Shown here piece after piece: positions 24,178 to 35,056 of a stretch of DNA of 47,328 bases. The notes under the pieces were generated by a model that ran no database searches, was not told the origin of the DNA, and saw only the letters and a list, made by a program, of their open reading frames with translations. Positions within the stretch are counted from its first letter, which is position 1. Every line of letters begins with the position of its first letter. The stretch covers positions 1 to 47,328 of the forward strand of contig JAOAUN010000042.1 of the NCBI GenBank assembly GCA_030157545.1, in the 5' to 3' direction. The position numbers were made by a program, and so were the translations under genes. The stretch comes from Burkholderiaceae bacterium (lineage in GTDB: Bacteria > Pseudomonadota > Gammaproteobacteria > Burkholderiales > Burkholderiaceae_D).

Positions 24178-25059
24178 ATGACTATAATTTCATCTTATTC
24201 TATTGGTCCTTCCCTCGCTTCATCCAACGCAGCTGACGAAAATGACGCTCGGCACAAACGTGAAGCGAAGCGAAAACTGGTTAATGAGCCGCCACTGATG
24301 CGGCAGGCCGACCGTAAGAATTCTGAAAAGGTTTTGTCTGAAGCAATGCAATTGGCTTCATACAAAACGCAAAGGCAATCTATTCTTAATAAAGACGCAC
24401 ACAAATTAACAAAAAGTGCGCTTGAATTCATTGATGCTGGCTTTGATTCGAAGCATTCAGTAGTAATTCCAGAATTTGCATTTCCTAATGAAAGGTCAGA
24501 ACAAACTACAAAAGCGACCCCCTTTGCTTTGAGCAAGGATGAGAAACCCTTATCGCTTGCTGACCTTTCAAAAAATTTGCATAAAATTGAATTTACTCTC
24601 GTTGAAAATTTTCGTCGCGCGGACCTTTCAGAATTTCTTGTTAGCCTTGAGAATTTTATTTTTCAGCTAAACACCGCAAAGCAAAATCCAGAATTGAACC
24701 CGAAGAAAAATATCAATGCTGAATCTCCAGATCAAGATATTGATAGCATGAAATGCAGTATTGATTTTATTGAAGGTTATTGTGAGGCTAGTTCAATCAG
24801 CGAAGAAATTAAACAAAAAATATCAGATGAATTAAGTAGGGTTAAAATTTTGCTTAACCCAGGTGAGTCTTTGGATGTGCCAGTGAAGTTGCCCGATTCA
24901 GCAATAGAAGCTATAGCATTGCAGGTTGCTACAGAAAATGTTCAAAAATCTTTGGGATCGAAGGCAAGTTTTAATGAATATAAAGCAAATGCAGTTAGCA
25001 GGAAGGAAGAAAAAAATCGTGAAGATTCTCTGCCACTAGCTACTTTGCGTTCAATTTGA
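24178..25059 (+). CDS. Unknown, candidate T3SS-secreted or regulatory protein
   Basis: 293 residues, no recognised family. The N-terminus is Ser-rich and polar (SSYSIGPSLASSNAADENDA), typical of a T3SS export signal, followed by a Lys/Arg/Glu-rich helical region. The middle has helices around FRRADLSEFLVSLENFIFQL and the end is charged. ATG 24178 follows GGAGC. It lies 105 bases after the GNAT gene and ends 19 bases from the convergent end of the ECF sigma gene. It could be an effector, a late substrate, or by analogy with secreted BspR/BtrA of Bordetella a regulator of the sigma factor. No similarity is claimed. Confidence 0.5.
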   Translation: MTIISSYSIGPSLASSNAADENDARHKREAKRKLVNEPPLMRQADRKNSEKVLSEAMQLASYKTQRQSILNKDAHKLTKSALEFIDAGFDSKHSVVIPEFAFPNERSEQTTKATPFALSKDEKPLSLADLSKNLHKIEFTLVENFRRADLSEFLVSLENFIFQLNTAKQNPELNPKKNINAESPDQDIDSMKCSIDFIEGYCEASSISEEIKQKISDELSRVKILLNPGESLDVPVKLPDSAIEAIALQVATENVQKSLGSKASFNEYKANAVSRKEEKNREDSLPLATLRSI

Positions 25060-25078
25060 TTTTTTTAACTCGGGTAAA

Positions 25079-25789
25079 TTAGAATTTCATTATGACGCCA
25101 GCATCTGCAAAATGTGCTCGCAACACAGCACGTGCTCTCGAAACGCGGCTACGCACAGTACCTAAAGGTATACCGAGAATATCAGCAGCATCTTGATACG
25201 AAATTTCGTCCACAGCGACCAACCCTAGCACTTCACTCATTTCTTCCGATAAATCGGAAAATGCCTTTTCTGCCAATTCCAGCATTTCTTTTTGAATCAG
25301 ACAGTCGCTGGGGTCAGGCCAGTTTGATGCTACGGTCGTTAACGAATCGTCTGTTTCAAATTTCCATATCCTGTGCGGCGCGCGGCTTAAATAGTTTCTA
25401 ACCATATTCATGGCTATTCCAAAGAGCCAAGTTGATAATTTTGAGTCGCCGCGGAAACTTGCTATGGTTCGTGCTGCTTCAACAAAAGCTTGTTGTGTTA
25501 TGTCGGCGGCATCGTCAGGATGATCTATGTATTTAATAACAAATCGATATAGACGTTTTTGATGTTGAGCGACCAGTTCGCGAAACAAAGTTTCCTGATT
25601 TAGCTCTGAAGGTGGAATCTGTGATTCTCTAATATATGGTGGGAGTTCAACCTTAATTGCTATATTTTTTTCATTGCTGGATTCACTTGAATCGAAGCTT
25701 AGGCTAATTTCGGAGATGTCTACAAAATTCTCGGGTCTATCTGGACGCGGAATGAATTTATCAACATCAGTAGTATGAACAGCAGTCAT
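25079..25789 (-). CDS. ECF-type RNA polymerase sigma factor, probable T3SS regulator (BtrS/HrpL-like)
   Basis: 236 residues. A sigma-2 region lies at about 75-135 (LYRFVIKYIDHPDDAADITQ, KLSTWLFGIAMNMVRNYLSR) and a sigma-4 helix-turn-helix at about 170-228 (DEISYQDAADILGIPLGTVR, then SRVSRARAVLRAHF). An N-terminal extension of some 65 polar residues precedes sigma-2; ECF factors are normally 170-200 residues. ATG 25789 has a good ribosome site (GGGAG). T3SS genes in Bordetella (BtrS) and in Pseudomonas/Erwinia (HrpL) are driven by ECF factors of this type, and four HrpL-like promoter elements occur in this cluster. No such element precedes its own gene, and no anti-sigma gene is recognisable next to it. 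Confidence 0.88.
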   Translation of the reverse strand: MTAVHTTDVDKFIPRPDRPENFVDISEISLSFDSSESSNEKNIAIKVELPPYIRESQIPPSELNQETLFRELVAQHQKRLYRFVIKYIDHPDDAADITQQAFVEAARTIASFRGDSKLSTWLFGIAMNMVRNYLSRAPHRIWKFETDDSLTTVASNWPDPSDCLIQKEMLELAEKAFSDLSEEMSEVLGLVAVDEISYQDAADILGIPLGTVRSRVSRARAVLRAHFADAGVIMKF

Positions 25790-26187
25790 GTTAACTCCCG
25801 TGCTTTTATTCGTAGATATGAATAACGTTAATGCTTGACTCAGAATTGATTAAAATGAATCTATGCTTTGATTTTTTACTGTTCTTTGCTATTTAAATTG
25901 CGATGCGCCAAACCTCTCAATTCCTTTTAGGTAATTAAAAATTTTCTTTTTACCTAGAAATCACAGCTGAAAAAAATAGTGCCAGCGAAATTTTTTTTCA
26001 ACCTACCTAATTTGTGGGATTGACAAGCGGAGATTAATGCTTGTTTTTTTGTAAAGATATATGCATTCCAAACGAAACTTTGGCTATGCGCATCTTGCAT
26101 AGCGATTCCAAGCAGGCAAGCTGCTTTGGCCTAAAACCAAGGCTGGCCTTATAATGCTGACTGCTTTTATTGGAAATTTTTTCTGCT
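25790..26187. other. Intergenic region between the T3SS sigma gene and thrC
   Basis: About 400 bases without a credible gene, strongly A+T-rich in its left two thirds, with a T8 run at 25991-25998. It must contain the promoter of the ECF sigma gene (leftward) and that of thrC (rightward). No GGAAC-N15-GTYAC element is seen. It marks the boundary between the island and core genome. Confidence 0.6.
26126..26155 (+). promoter_or_regulatory. Possible sigma-70 promoter of thrC
   Basis: TTGGCC at 26126-26131, 18 bases, then a perfect TATAAT at 26150-26155. The thrC ATG is 32 bases further. The -10 match is exact; the -35 is only partial. Confidence 0.5.
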
Positions 26188-27648
26188 ATGCAATACGTCT
26201 CCACTCGTGGCCACGCAGCTACTCCCTCTTTTTCCGGCATCCTGTTAGGTGGTCTTGCCCCTGACGGAGGCCTTTACTTGCCTGCTTCATATCCTCAAGT
26301 TACTTTTGCCGAGCTTGATGCCTGGCGGTCTTTGTCTTATGCCGACCTGGCATTCGAGGTCTTGAGCAAATTTGCTACTGATATTCCTGCGGATGATTTG
26401 AAATCGCTGGTCAAGAAAACCTATACCGCCAGCGTGTACTGCAATGCGCGCGATGGAGAGGATGCGGAATCGATCACGCCATTGCGGATGCTGGAGGAGA
26501 GTGGTGATAAGAAGTTGATGCTGCAGGCTTTGTCCAACGGCCCGACGCTGGCATTCAAGGACATGGCCATGCAATTGCTGGGTAACCTGTTCGAGTACAC
26601 GCTAGCCAAACAGCATGCAGAGCTCAACATTCTGGGGGCGACTTCGGGTGATACTGGCAGTGCGGCCGAGTACGCAATGCGCGGCAAGAAGGGCATACGC
26701 GTTTTCATGCTGTCGCCGAACAAAAAGATGAGTGCCTTCCAGTCCGCACAGATGTTCAGTCTGCAGGATGCCAACATTTTTAATATTGCTGTAGATGGCG
26801 TGTTCGACGATTGCCAGGACATAGTAAAGGCTGTATCAAACGATCTTGAATTCAAGGCGCGTCAAAAAATCGGTACGGTCAATTCCATCAATTGGGCGCG
26901 TGTGGTCGCGCAGGTGATTTACTATTTCCGTGGATATCTGGCAGCGACGACCAACAACGATCAAAAAGTTTCGTTCACTGTCCCGTCGGGTAACTTTGGA
27001 AATATCTGCGCTGGTCACGTCGCACGCATGATGGGCTTGCCTATCGACAAGCTGGTGGTCGCGACCAATGAAAATGATGTCTTGAACGAGTTCTTCCGTA
27101 CCGGCGTTTATCGTGTGCGTAAATCTGCTGAGACTTATCACACCAGTAGTCCGAGCATGGATATCAGCAAGGCTTCCAATTTCGAAAGGTTCATTTTCGA
27201 TCTGCTTGATCGCGATGCATCGCGCGTTCGTGCCTTGTTTTCCAAAGTTGAAACGCATGGAGGTTTCGATTTATCCGGACAGGCTGGTAGCGATGGTGAT
27301 GAATTTTCAAAGGCTGCAGCATACGGATTTCTATCGGGACGTTCGTCGCACGCCGACCGTTTACAAACCATACGTGATGTCTATTCAAAGTACGGTTTGA
27401 TGGTTGATACGCACACGGCTGACGGTATCAAGGTAGCTCGCGAAAACTTGACTGCTGGCGTTCCCATGATCGTGCTGGAAACAGCACTGCCTGCCAAGTT
27501 CAATGAAGCTATACGTGAAGCACTGGGGCGAGATGCCGAGCGTCCTGCAGGCTTTGAACATATTGAATCACTGCCACAGCGATTTGAAGTGATGGCGCCG
27601 GATGTTACGAGCATCAAGTCCTATGTGGAATCGCACACGGCACTGTAG
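26188..27648 (+). CDS. thrC: Threonine synthase
   Basis: Converts O-phosphohomoserine to threonine with PLP. 486 residues. The N-terminus MQYVSTRGHAATPSFSGILL is the normal family start, so ATG 26188 is chosen over TTG 26170. The PLP lysine is in GPTLAFKDMAMQLLG, followed by the phosphate-binding ATSGDTGSAAEYA. Later family phrases are FTVPSGNFGNICAGHVARMM and YHTSSPSMDISKASNFERF. In related betaproteobacteria thrC usually follows hom; here the gene upstream is the T3SS sigma gene on the other strand. Confidence 0.96.
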   Translation: MQYVSTRGHAATPSFSGILLGGLAPDGGLYLPASYPQVTFAELDAWRSLSYADLAFEVLSKFATDIPADDLKSLVKKTYTASVYCNARDGEDAESITPLRMLEESGDKKLMLQALSNGPTLAFKDMAMQLLGNLFEYTLAKQHAELNILGATSGDTGSAAEYAMRGKKGIRVFMLSPNKKMSAFQSAQMFSLQDANIFNIAVDGVFDDCQDIVKAVSNDLEFKARQKIGTVNSINWARVVAQVIYYFRGYLAATTNNDQKVSFTVPSGNFGNICAGHVARMMGLPIDKLVVATNENDVLNEFFRTGVYRVRKSAETYHTSSPSMDISKASNFERFIFDLLDRDASRVRALFSKVETHGGFDLSGQAGSDGDEFSKAAAYGFLSGRSSHADRLQTIRDVYSKYGLMVDTHTADGIKVARENLTAGVPMIVLETALPAKFNEAIREALGRDAERPAGFEHIESLPQRFEVMAPDVTSIKSYVESHTAL

Positions 27649-27696
27649 TGCGTAGTTTACAATCCGGGTGGCGAACAAACTTACTGCGGCATCAGA

Positions 27697-28932
27697 ATGA
27701 CAATAAAAAAGCCTATGTTGAGCGTACAAGAAGCGCTAAATTTTCTGCTGTCGGCAGCACGTGCTGTTAGCAGTACCGAGATTATTTCTACGCTTGACGC
27801 AAATGGTCGCGTGCTGGCTGCTGACCAAGCTTCGCAAATCGACGTGCCACCGATGGACAATACGCAGATGGATGGCTACGCCGTTCGTGCTGCTGATTGC
27901 TCTAGCGGTAATGCCACGCTGCGCATATCGCAACGCATACCTGCAGGCCATGTTGGCCAGCCGCTTTTGCCGGGCACAGCAGCCCGCATCTTCACTGGTG
28001 CACTCATACCGGAAGGTGCGGACGCAGTCGTCATGCAAGAGCAGTGCGAAGCGGATACAACTGCAACACAAGTCACCGTCAAACATGCGCCGCGCTCTGG
28101 TGAGTGGGTGCGCCGTGCTGGTGAAGACATTCAATCAGGCAGTGTCATTCTCCCTGCTGGTACCAGACTGCGTGCTCAGGAACTTGGTTTGGCTGCGTCA
28201 GTTGGTTTAGCTACGCTGCCTGTATATCGCAAGCTGCGCGTTGCCGTATTTTTTACCGGCGATGAATTAACGATGCCGGGTGAAGCTTTAAAGCCGGGCG
28301 CAATTTATAACTCCAACCGCTTCACGTTGCGTGGCCTTCTGCAACAACTAGGCTGCGAAGTCACTGATCTTGGCATTGTGCCCGATACACTCGAAGCCAC
28401 GCGTCTTGCTTTGCGCAGCGCTGCCACTGGCCACGATCTGATCGTTACATCCGGTGGTGTATCGGTTGGCGAAGAAGACCATATCAAACCTGCCGTTGAA
28501 GCAGAAGGGCGCCTGAACATGTGGCAGATTGCCATCAAGCCGGGCAAGCCGCTAGCCTTTGGTGATGTGCGTCGGTCCAACGCCGAGGGTGATGCCTTTT
28601 TCCTCGGACTTCCTGGTAATCCCGTTTCCAGCTTTGTCACGTTCTTGCTGTTTGTCCGCCCATTCATTCTCGCATTGCAAGGGGCGAAGCCTTTACCGCC
28701 AAGACGCTATCCTGTGCGTGCCGATTTCACTTGGGCCAAGGCTGATAAGCGTAATGAATTCCTGCGTGTGCGATTCAATGATCAGCAAGGTGTTGAAATG
28801 TATCCTAACCAAAGTTCGGCAGTGCTGACGTCGACGGTTTGGGGCGATGGCCTGGTCGACAACCCGCCCGGACAAACTATTGCGCCAGGCGATATAGTCA
28901 GTTTCATTCCTTTTAGCGAATTGCTCTATTAG
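27697..28932 (+). CDS. moeA: Molybdopterin molybdenumtransferase MoeA
   Basis: 411 residues. Inserts molybdate into adenylated molybdopterin. Motifs: DVPPMDNTQMDGYAVRAADC, GTAARIFTGALIPEGADAVV, the MoaB/Mog-like domain with FFTGDELTMPGEALKPGAIY and IVTSGGVSVGEEDHIKPAVE, and GLPGNPVSSFVTFLLFVRPF. It stands 48 bases after thrC and 1 base before moaD, so a thrC-moeA-moaD-moaE transcript is likely. Confidence 0.97.
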   Translation: MTIKKPMLSVQEALNFLLSAARAVSSTEIISTLDANGRVLAADQASQIDVPPMDNTQMDGYAVRAADCSSGNATLRISQRIPAGHVGQPLLPGTAARIFTGALIPEGADAVVMQEQCEADTTATQVTVKHAPRSGEWVRRAGEDIQSGSVILPAGTRLRAQELGLAASVGLATLPVYRKLRVAVFFTGDELTMPGEALKPGAIYNSNRFTLRGLLQQLGCEVTDLGIVPDTLEATRLALRSAATGHDLIVTSGGVSVGEEDHIKPAVEAEGRLNMWQIAIKPGKPLAFGDVRRSNAEGDAFFLGLPGNPVSSFVTFLLFVRPFILALQGAKPLPPRRYPVRADFTWAKADKRNEFLRVRFNDQQGVEMYPNQSSAVLTSTVWGDGLVDNPPGQTIAPGDIVSFIPFSELLY

Positions 28933-28933
28933 T

Positions 28934-29191
28934 ATGCAAATTCATTTACGGTTTTTTGCCAGCCTGCGCGAAGCAGTCGGTGTTTCGCAAGAATCAGTCA
29001 GCCTGCCTGCCCATGTCCAAAATGCGGGACAAGTGCGTGACTATTTGCGCCAGCGGGGCGGAATCTGGTTGGACGCATTAGCTGAAGAACGTGCATTGCG
29101 TATGGCCTGCAATCAGCAAATGGCAGAGGCGGCAACACCGATTTCAGAAGGCTGCGAACTGGCTTTCTTCCCGCCTGTTACCGGTGGCTAA
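28934..29191 (+). CDS. moaD: Molybdopterin synthase sulfur carrier subunit MoaD
   Basis: 85 residues with a ubiquitin-like fold, beginning IHLRFFASLREAVG and ending in the essential VTGG whose terminal Gly carries the thiocarboxylate. The start is one base after the moeA stop. It acts with MoaE, 18 bases downstream, to convert precursor Z to molybdopterin. Confidence 0.95.
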   Translation: MQIHLRFFASLREAVGVSQESVSLPAHVQNAGQVRDYLRQRGGIWLDALAEERALRMACNQQMAEAATPISEGCELAFFPPVTGG

Positions 29192-29209
29192 ATTCAATTA
29201 AAAATAACC

Positions 29210-29665
29210 ATGACAGTCCGCGTGCAAACCACTGATTTTGACTTAACCACCGAGATAGCAGCGCTGCGAGCAGGCTTCCCTAAGGTCGGTGCCGTTGTCA
29301 ATTTTGTCGGTACCGTGCGCGACCTGAATGATGGCGAGCAGGTAGCTGAAATGGAGCTCGAGCATTATCCCGGCATGACCGAAAAAGCGCTCGAAGACAT
29401 CATTTCGCAAGCCCGTGGACGCTGGGATTTATTTGACGCGCTTGTCATTCACCGCGTCGGTCCCCTGAAGCCACTGGATCAGATTGTGCTGGTAGCAGTT
29501 ACGTCCGCTCACCGAGGCGAAGCATTTGCTGCCTGTGAATTCATTATTGACTATCTCAAAACAGAAGCGCCATTCTGGAAAAAAGAGCAAACCCCACAAG
29601 GTGCGCGCTGGGTTGATGCACGGGTATCAGATGATGTCGCGTTGCAGAAATGGGCGAAACCATAA
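29210..29665 (+). CDS. moaE: Molybdopterin synthase catalytic subunit MoaE
   Basis: 151 residues. Motifs: GAVVNFVGTVRDLNDGE, MELEHYPGMTEKALEDI, HRVGPLKPLDQIVLVAVTSA, and the active-site KTEAPFWKKEQT. It transfers sulfur from MoaD to precursor Z. The TAA stop overlaps the crcB ATG (TAATG). Confidence 0.96.
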   Translation: MTVRVQTTDFDLTTEIAALRAGFPKVGAVVNFVGTVRDLNDGEQVAEMELEHYPGMTEKALEDIISQARGRWDLFDALVIHRVGPLKPLDQIVLVAVTSAHRGEAFAACEFIIDYLKTEAPFWKKEQTPQGARWVDARVSDDVALQKWAKP

Positions 29666-30039
29666 TGCATTTTCTCGCCATCGGCATTGGTGCTAGCTTA
29701 GGGGCATGGCTGCGCTGGGGCTTGTCGCTTTGGTTCAACCCTATGTTTGTCAGCCTGCCGCTGGGGACCCTGATTGCCAACTTAGGCGGTGGCTATCTGA
29801 TCGGTATTGCCGTTGGTGTATTTCAGGATTTTCCCGGCCTGCCGCCTGAATGGCGTTTGCTGGTTATTACCGGATTTCTGGGTGGCCTGACCACCTTTTC
29901 AAGCTTTTCAGCAGAAGCCATGCTGCTATTGCAACGTAACGAATATGGCTGGGCAATCGCCCATGCCAGCGCTCATCTGATAGGCAGTATTGCTTTCTGC
30001 ATAGCCGGATTGGCTACCTGGCGGCTGGCTGCGGGTTGA
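29665..30039 (+). CDS. crcB: Fluoride exporter CrcB (Fluc channel)
   Basis: 124 residues with four membrane helices. Motifs: IGIGASLGAWLRWGLSL, GTLIANLGGGYLIGI (conserved Asn in the second helix), and TGFLGGLTTFSSFSAEAMLL, the TTFSSF signature of the pore. ATG 29665 gives the normal family length; the open frame upstream to 29650 lies within moaE. No fluoride riboswitch is seen, since the gene is attached to the moa operon. Confidence 0.95.
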   Translation: MHFLAIGIGASLGAWLRWGLSLWFNPMFVSLPLGTLIANLGGGYLIGIAVGVFQDFPGLPPEWRLLVITGFLGGLTTFSSFSAEAMLLLQRNEYGWAIAHASAHLIGSIAFCIAGLATWRLAAG

Positions 30040-30067
30040 GCCGTCTGTAGCCGATCTGCAAATCTGG

Positions 30068-30095
30068 CTTGAAATCCGTGCGTCTAGCCCAATAA
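30068..30095 (+). promoter_or_regulatory. Heat-shock (sigma-32) type promoter of clpB
   Basis: CTTGAAA at 30068-30074, 13 bases, then CCCAATAA at 30088-30095. This fits the sigma-32 pattern CTTGAAA...CCCCATnT with a perfect -35. The clpB ATG is 33 bases downstream and ClpB is a standard heat-shock gene. Confidence 0.75.
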
Positions 30096-30128
30096 TGACT
30101 GCAGAACGAATTTTCTGGAGCCATTCTC

Positions 30129-32759
<2,631 letters not shown>

Positions 32760-32782
32760 ACGATGCAGTAGCAACATGATCT

Positions 32783-32816
32783 GCAGGATGGGTAGATTCT
32801 ACCCATCCTGCGTTTT
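32783..32816 (+). terminator. Rho-independent terminator after clpB
   Basis: A perfect 14-base inverted repeat, GCAGGATGGGTAGA at 32783-32796 and its complement at 32798-32811, followed by GTTTT. It stands 23 bases after the clpB stop. Confidence 0.88.
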
Positions 32817-32854
32817 ACAATCCGGTTGGATATTCAACCAGACCGGAGCCTTTC

Positions 32855-33349
32855 ATGTCATTTGCTACCTGCGACCTGTGCGACGCCAACGAAGATAAAA
32901 TCGCCGACAGCAGTCTCACAGTCCTCCCTCCTGTTTTTCAATCCTATGGCAAACGCGCAGCATTTGCTGGTCCTGCCGCCACCTTAAAAGTCTTCGAAGA
33001 TAACGTACTGGTTCGTGCGGCTCTTGAAACACAGGGAGCAGGGCGCGTACTGGTCGTCGATGGCGGTGCGAGTCTGCGCTGCGCGCTGGTCGGCGGCAAC
33101 CTCGGTGTGCTGGCTGAAAAAAATGGCTGGGCTGGCATTCTTGTTAATGGCTGCATTCGCGACTCGGTTGAAATTAATGCCTGCGATATCGGCGTTCGCG
33201 CATTGGCAACACATCCCCAGCGCAGCATTCGCAAGGGGGTGGGCGAATCAGACATACGTGTGAGCATAGCGGGTGTGGTTGTGAATCCGGGTGACTGGAT
33301 TTATGCCGACGAGGATGGCATTTTGGTCTCTCGTGCTCCTTTGTTTTAA
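32855..33349 (+). CDS. rraA: RraA-family protein (HMG aldolase / RNase E regulator family)
   Basis: 164 residues, full family length. Motifs: [12 protein letters not shown] at the start, [19 protein letters not shown], then [37 protein letters not shown] and [19 protein letters not shown]. The G-C-I-R-D and the preceding spacing match 4-hydroxy-4-methyl-2-oxoglutarate aldolases as well as the RNase E inhibitor RraA; sequence alone does not separate these roles. It has a GGAGCC ribosome site and lies between terminator-bounded clpB and aceA. Confidence 0.9.
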   Translation: MSFATCDLCDANEDKIADSSLTVLPPVFQSYGKRAAFAGPAATLKVFEDNVLVRAALETQGAGRVLVVDGGASLRCALVGGNLGVLAEKNGWAGILVNGCIRDSVEINACDIGVRALATHPQRSIRKGVGESDIRVSIAGVVVNPGDWIYADEDGILVSRAPLF

Positions 33350-33508
33350 TCGATCCGGACATTTTCAATAGCTGAAGAGCATATTTCATATTGTGAAAAA
33401 AAGTGGTGCGCAGCAGCACGAATATATTTCATTTAAAGAAATTGCATTTCGTATCGCAAAATCATAATAATAAGTTATTGATTAATAACAAAAATATTTA
33501 TCTTATAT

Positions 33509-33522
33509 GTCTTATATAAGAC
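33509..33522. promoter_or_regulatory. Palindromic operator candidate upstream of aceA
   Basis: GTCTTATATAAGAC is a perfect 14-base palindrome, 89 bases before the aceA start, preceded by a half-site TCTTATAT at 33501-33508. The 262-base gap 33350-33611 is A+T-rich and otherwise shows no gene. The palindrome resembles sites of GntR-type regulators of acetate or propionate metabolism; the regulator is not identified. Confidence 0.45.
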
Positions 33523-33611
33523 CTTGTTGCCACACAAAAAAAAGTCTAATATTTGTACATCAGATTTTCATTTGAACGTATCAATAGCGCTTACCCCTAG
33601 GAGAAATCATC

Positions 33612-34910
33612 ATGGCAACTCGCGAACAGCAAGTACAGGCACTGGCAAAAGACTGGGCAGAAAACCCACGTTGGGCCGGCGTAAAACGTAATTATTCGGC
33701 AGAAGATGTTGTCCGCCTGCGTGGCTCGGTTCAGATCGACCACACCCTGGCCAAGCGCGGTGCTGAAAAACTGTGGACCTTGCTGCAGACCGAGCCATTC
33801 GTCAACGCGCTCGGCGCACTGACCGGCAACCAGGCTATGCAACAAGTCAAGGCTGGCTTGAAAGCGATTTACCTGTCCGGCTGGCAAGTCGCCGGTGACG
33901 CCAATCTGGCTGGCGAAATGTATCCTGACCAATCGCTGTACCCAGCGAATTCGGTGCCAATGGTGGTCAAGCGCATCAACAACACCTTCATGCGTGCTGA
34001 CCAGATCCAATGGTCCGAAGGCAAAAACGATATCGACTTCTTCGCGCCTATCGTGGCTGATGCTGAAGCCGGTTTCGGCGGCGTGCTCAATGCATACGAA
34101 CTGATGAAGTCCATGATCGATGCCGGCGCTGCTGGCGTTCACTTCGAAGACCAACTGGCTTCCGTGAAAAAATGCGGTCACATGGGCGGTAAAGTTTTAG
34201 TTCCAACCCGCGAAGCAGTTGAAAAACTCAACGCAGCGCGTCTGGCAGCTGACGTCTCCGGTACGCCAACCATTCTGCTGGCCCGCACTGACGCAGAAGC
34301 AGCTGATCTGCTGACATCGGATGTGGACGATAACGACAAAGAATTCTGCACCGGTGAACGTACCGTTGAAGGTTTTTTCAAAACCCGTCCAGGTGTTGAC
34401 CAGGCGATCTCGCGTGGTTTGGCTTACGCCCCTTATGCCGACCTGATCTGGTGCGAAACTGGCAAGCCGGATCTGGCCTTTGCAAAGAAATTTGCCGAAG
34501 CGATCCAAGCGAAGTTCCCGGGCAAAATGCTGTCGTATAACTGCTCGCCATCGTTCAACTGGAAAAAGAACCTGGACGATGCCACCATTGCCAAGTTCCA
34601 GAAAGAACTCGGCGCAATGGGCTACAAGTTCCAGTTCATCACACTGGCTGGTTTCCATGCACTGAACTACTCCATGTTCAATCTGGCCCACGGCTATGCG
34701 CGCAACCAGATGTCGGCTTTCGTCGAACTGCAAGAACTCGAATTCGCTGCAGCCGAAAAAGGCTTCACCGCGGTCAAGCACCAGCGTGAAGTCGGCACCG
34801 GTTACTTCGACGCAGTGACCCAGGCAATTCAGCAAGGTCAGTCGTCGACCACCGCGCTGCACGGTTCGACCGAAGATGAACAATTCTTCGACAGCAAAAA
34901 AGTCGCTTAA
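33612..34910 (+). CDS. aceA: Isocitrate lyase
   Basis: 432 residues. First glyoxylate-cycle enzyme, cleaving isocitrate to glyoxylate and succinate. The catalytic signature KKCGHMGGK is near residues 187-195. Other family phrases are [40 protein letters not shown] and [16 protein letters not shown]. The start has a very good ribosome site (AGGAG) and the codon usage is more biased than in neighbours, suggesting high expression. Monocistronic, with a terminator just downstream. Confidence 0.98.
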   Translation: MATREQQVQALAKDWAENPRWAGVKRNYSAEDVVRLRGSVQIDHTLAKRGAEKLWTLLQTEPFVNALGALTGNQAMQQVKAGLKAIYLSGWQVAGDANLAGEMYPDQSLYPANSVPMVVKRINNTFMRADQIQWSEGKNDIDFFAPIVADAEAGFGGVLNAYELMKSMIDAGAAGVHFEDQLASVKKCGHMGGKVLVPTREAVEKLNAARLAADVSGTPTILLARTDAEAADLLTSDVDDNDKEFCTGERTVEGFFKTRPGVDQAISRGLAYAPYADLIWCETGKPDLAFAKKFAEAIQAKFPGKMLSYNCSPSFNWKKNLDDATIAKFQKELGAMGYKFQFITLAGFHALNYSMFNLAHGYARNQMSAFVELQELEFAAAEKGFTAVKHQREVGTGYFDAVTQAIQQGQSSTTALHGSTEDEQFFDSKKVA

Positions 34911-34956
34911 TTAGCGTCTGATTTGCGGAGGGTCGGAGGAGACTTCTGACCAAAAG

Positions 34957-34991
34957 AAAAAAAGCCGCATCTCACAAGGATGCGGCTTTTT
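34957..34991 (+). terminator. Rho-independent terminator after aceA
   Basis: AAAAAGCCGCAT and ATGCGGCTTTTT form a perfect stem (34959-34970 with 34980-34991) around the 9-base loop CTCACAAGG. It has a U-rich end in both directions, 46 bases after the aceA stop. Confidence 0.9.
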
Positions 34992-35056
34992 AATTTCTGC
35001 GCTCAGACTTGTTACAATGATCCTCTTCCTCGATTTCCTGCGTCACGCACCCCGCC

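Noticed and set aside
29650..29664. ATG 29650 as crcB start
   Set aside because: It lies within moaE and gives a non-family N-terminus; ATG 29665 overlapping the moaE stop gives the normal 124 residues.
33597..34883. Long minus-strand frames opposite aceA
   Set aside because: Antisense shadows of a highly biased gene; no domain recognisable.
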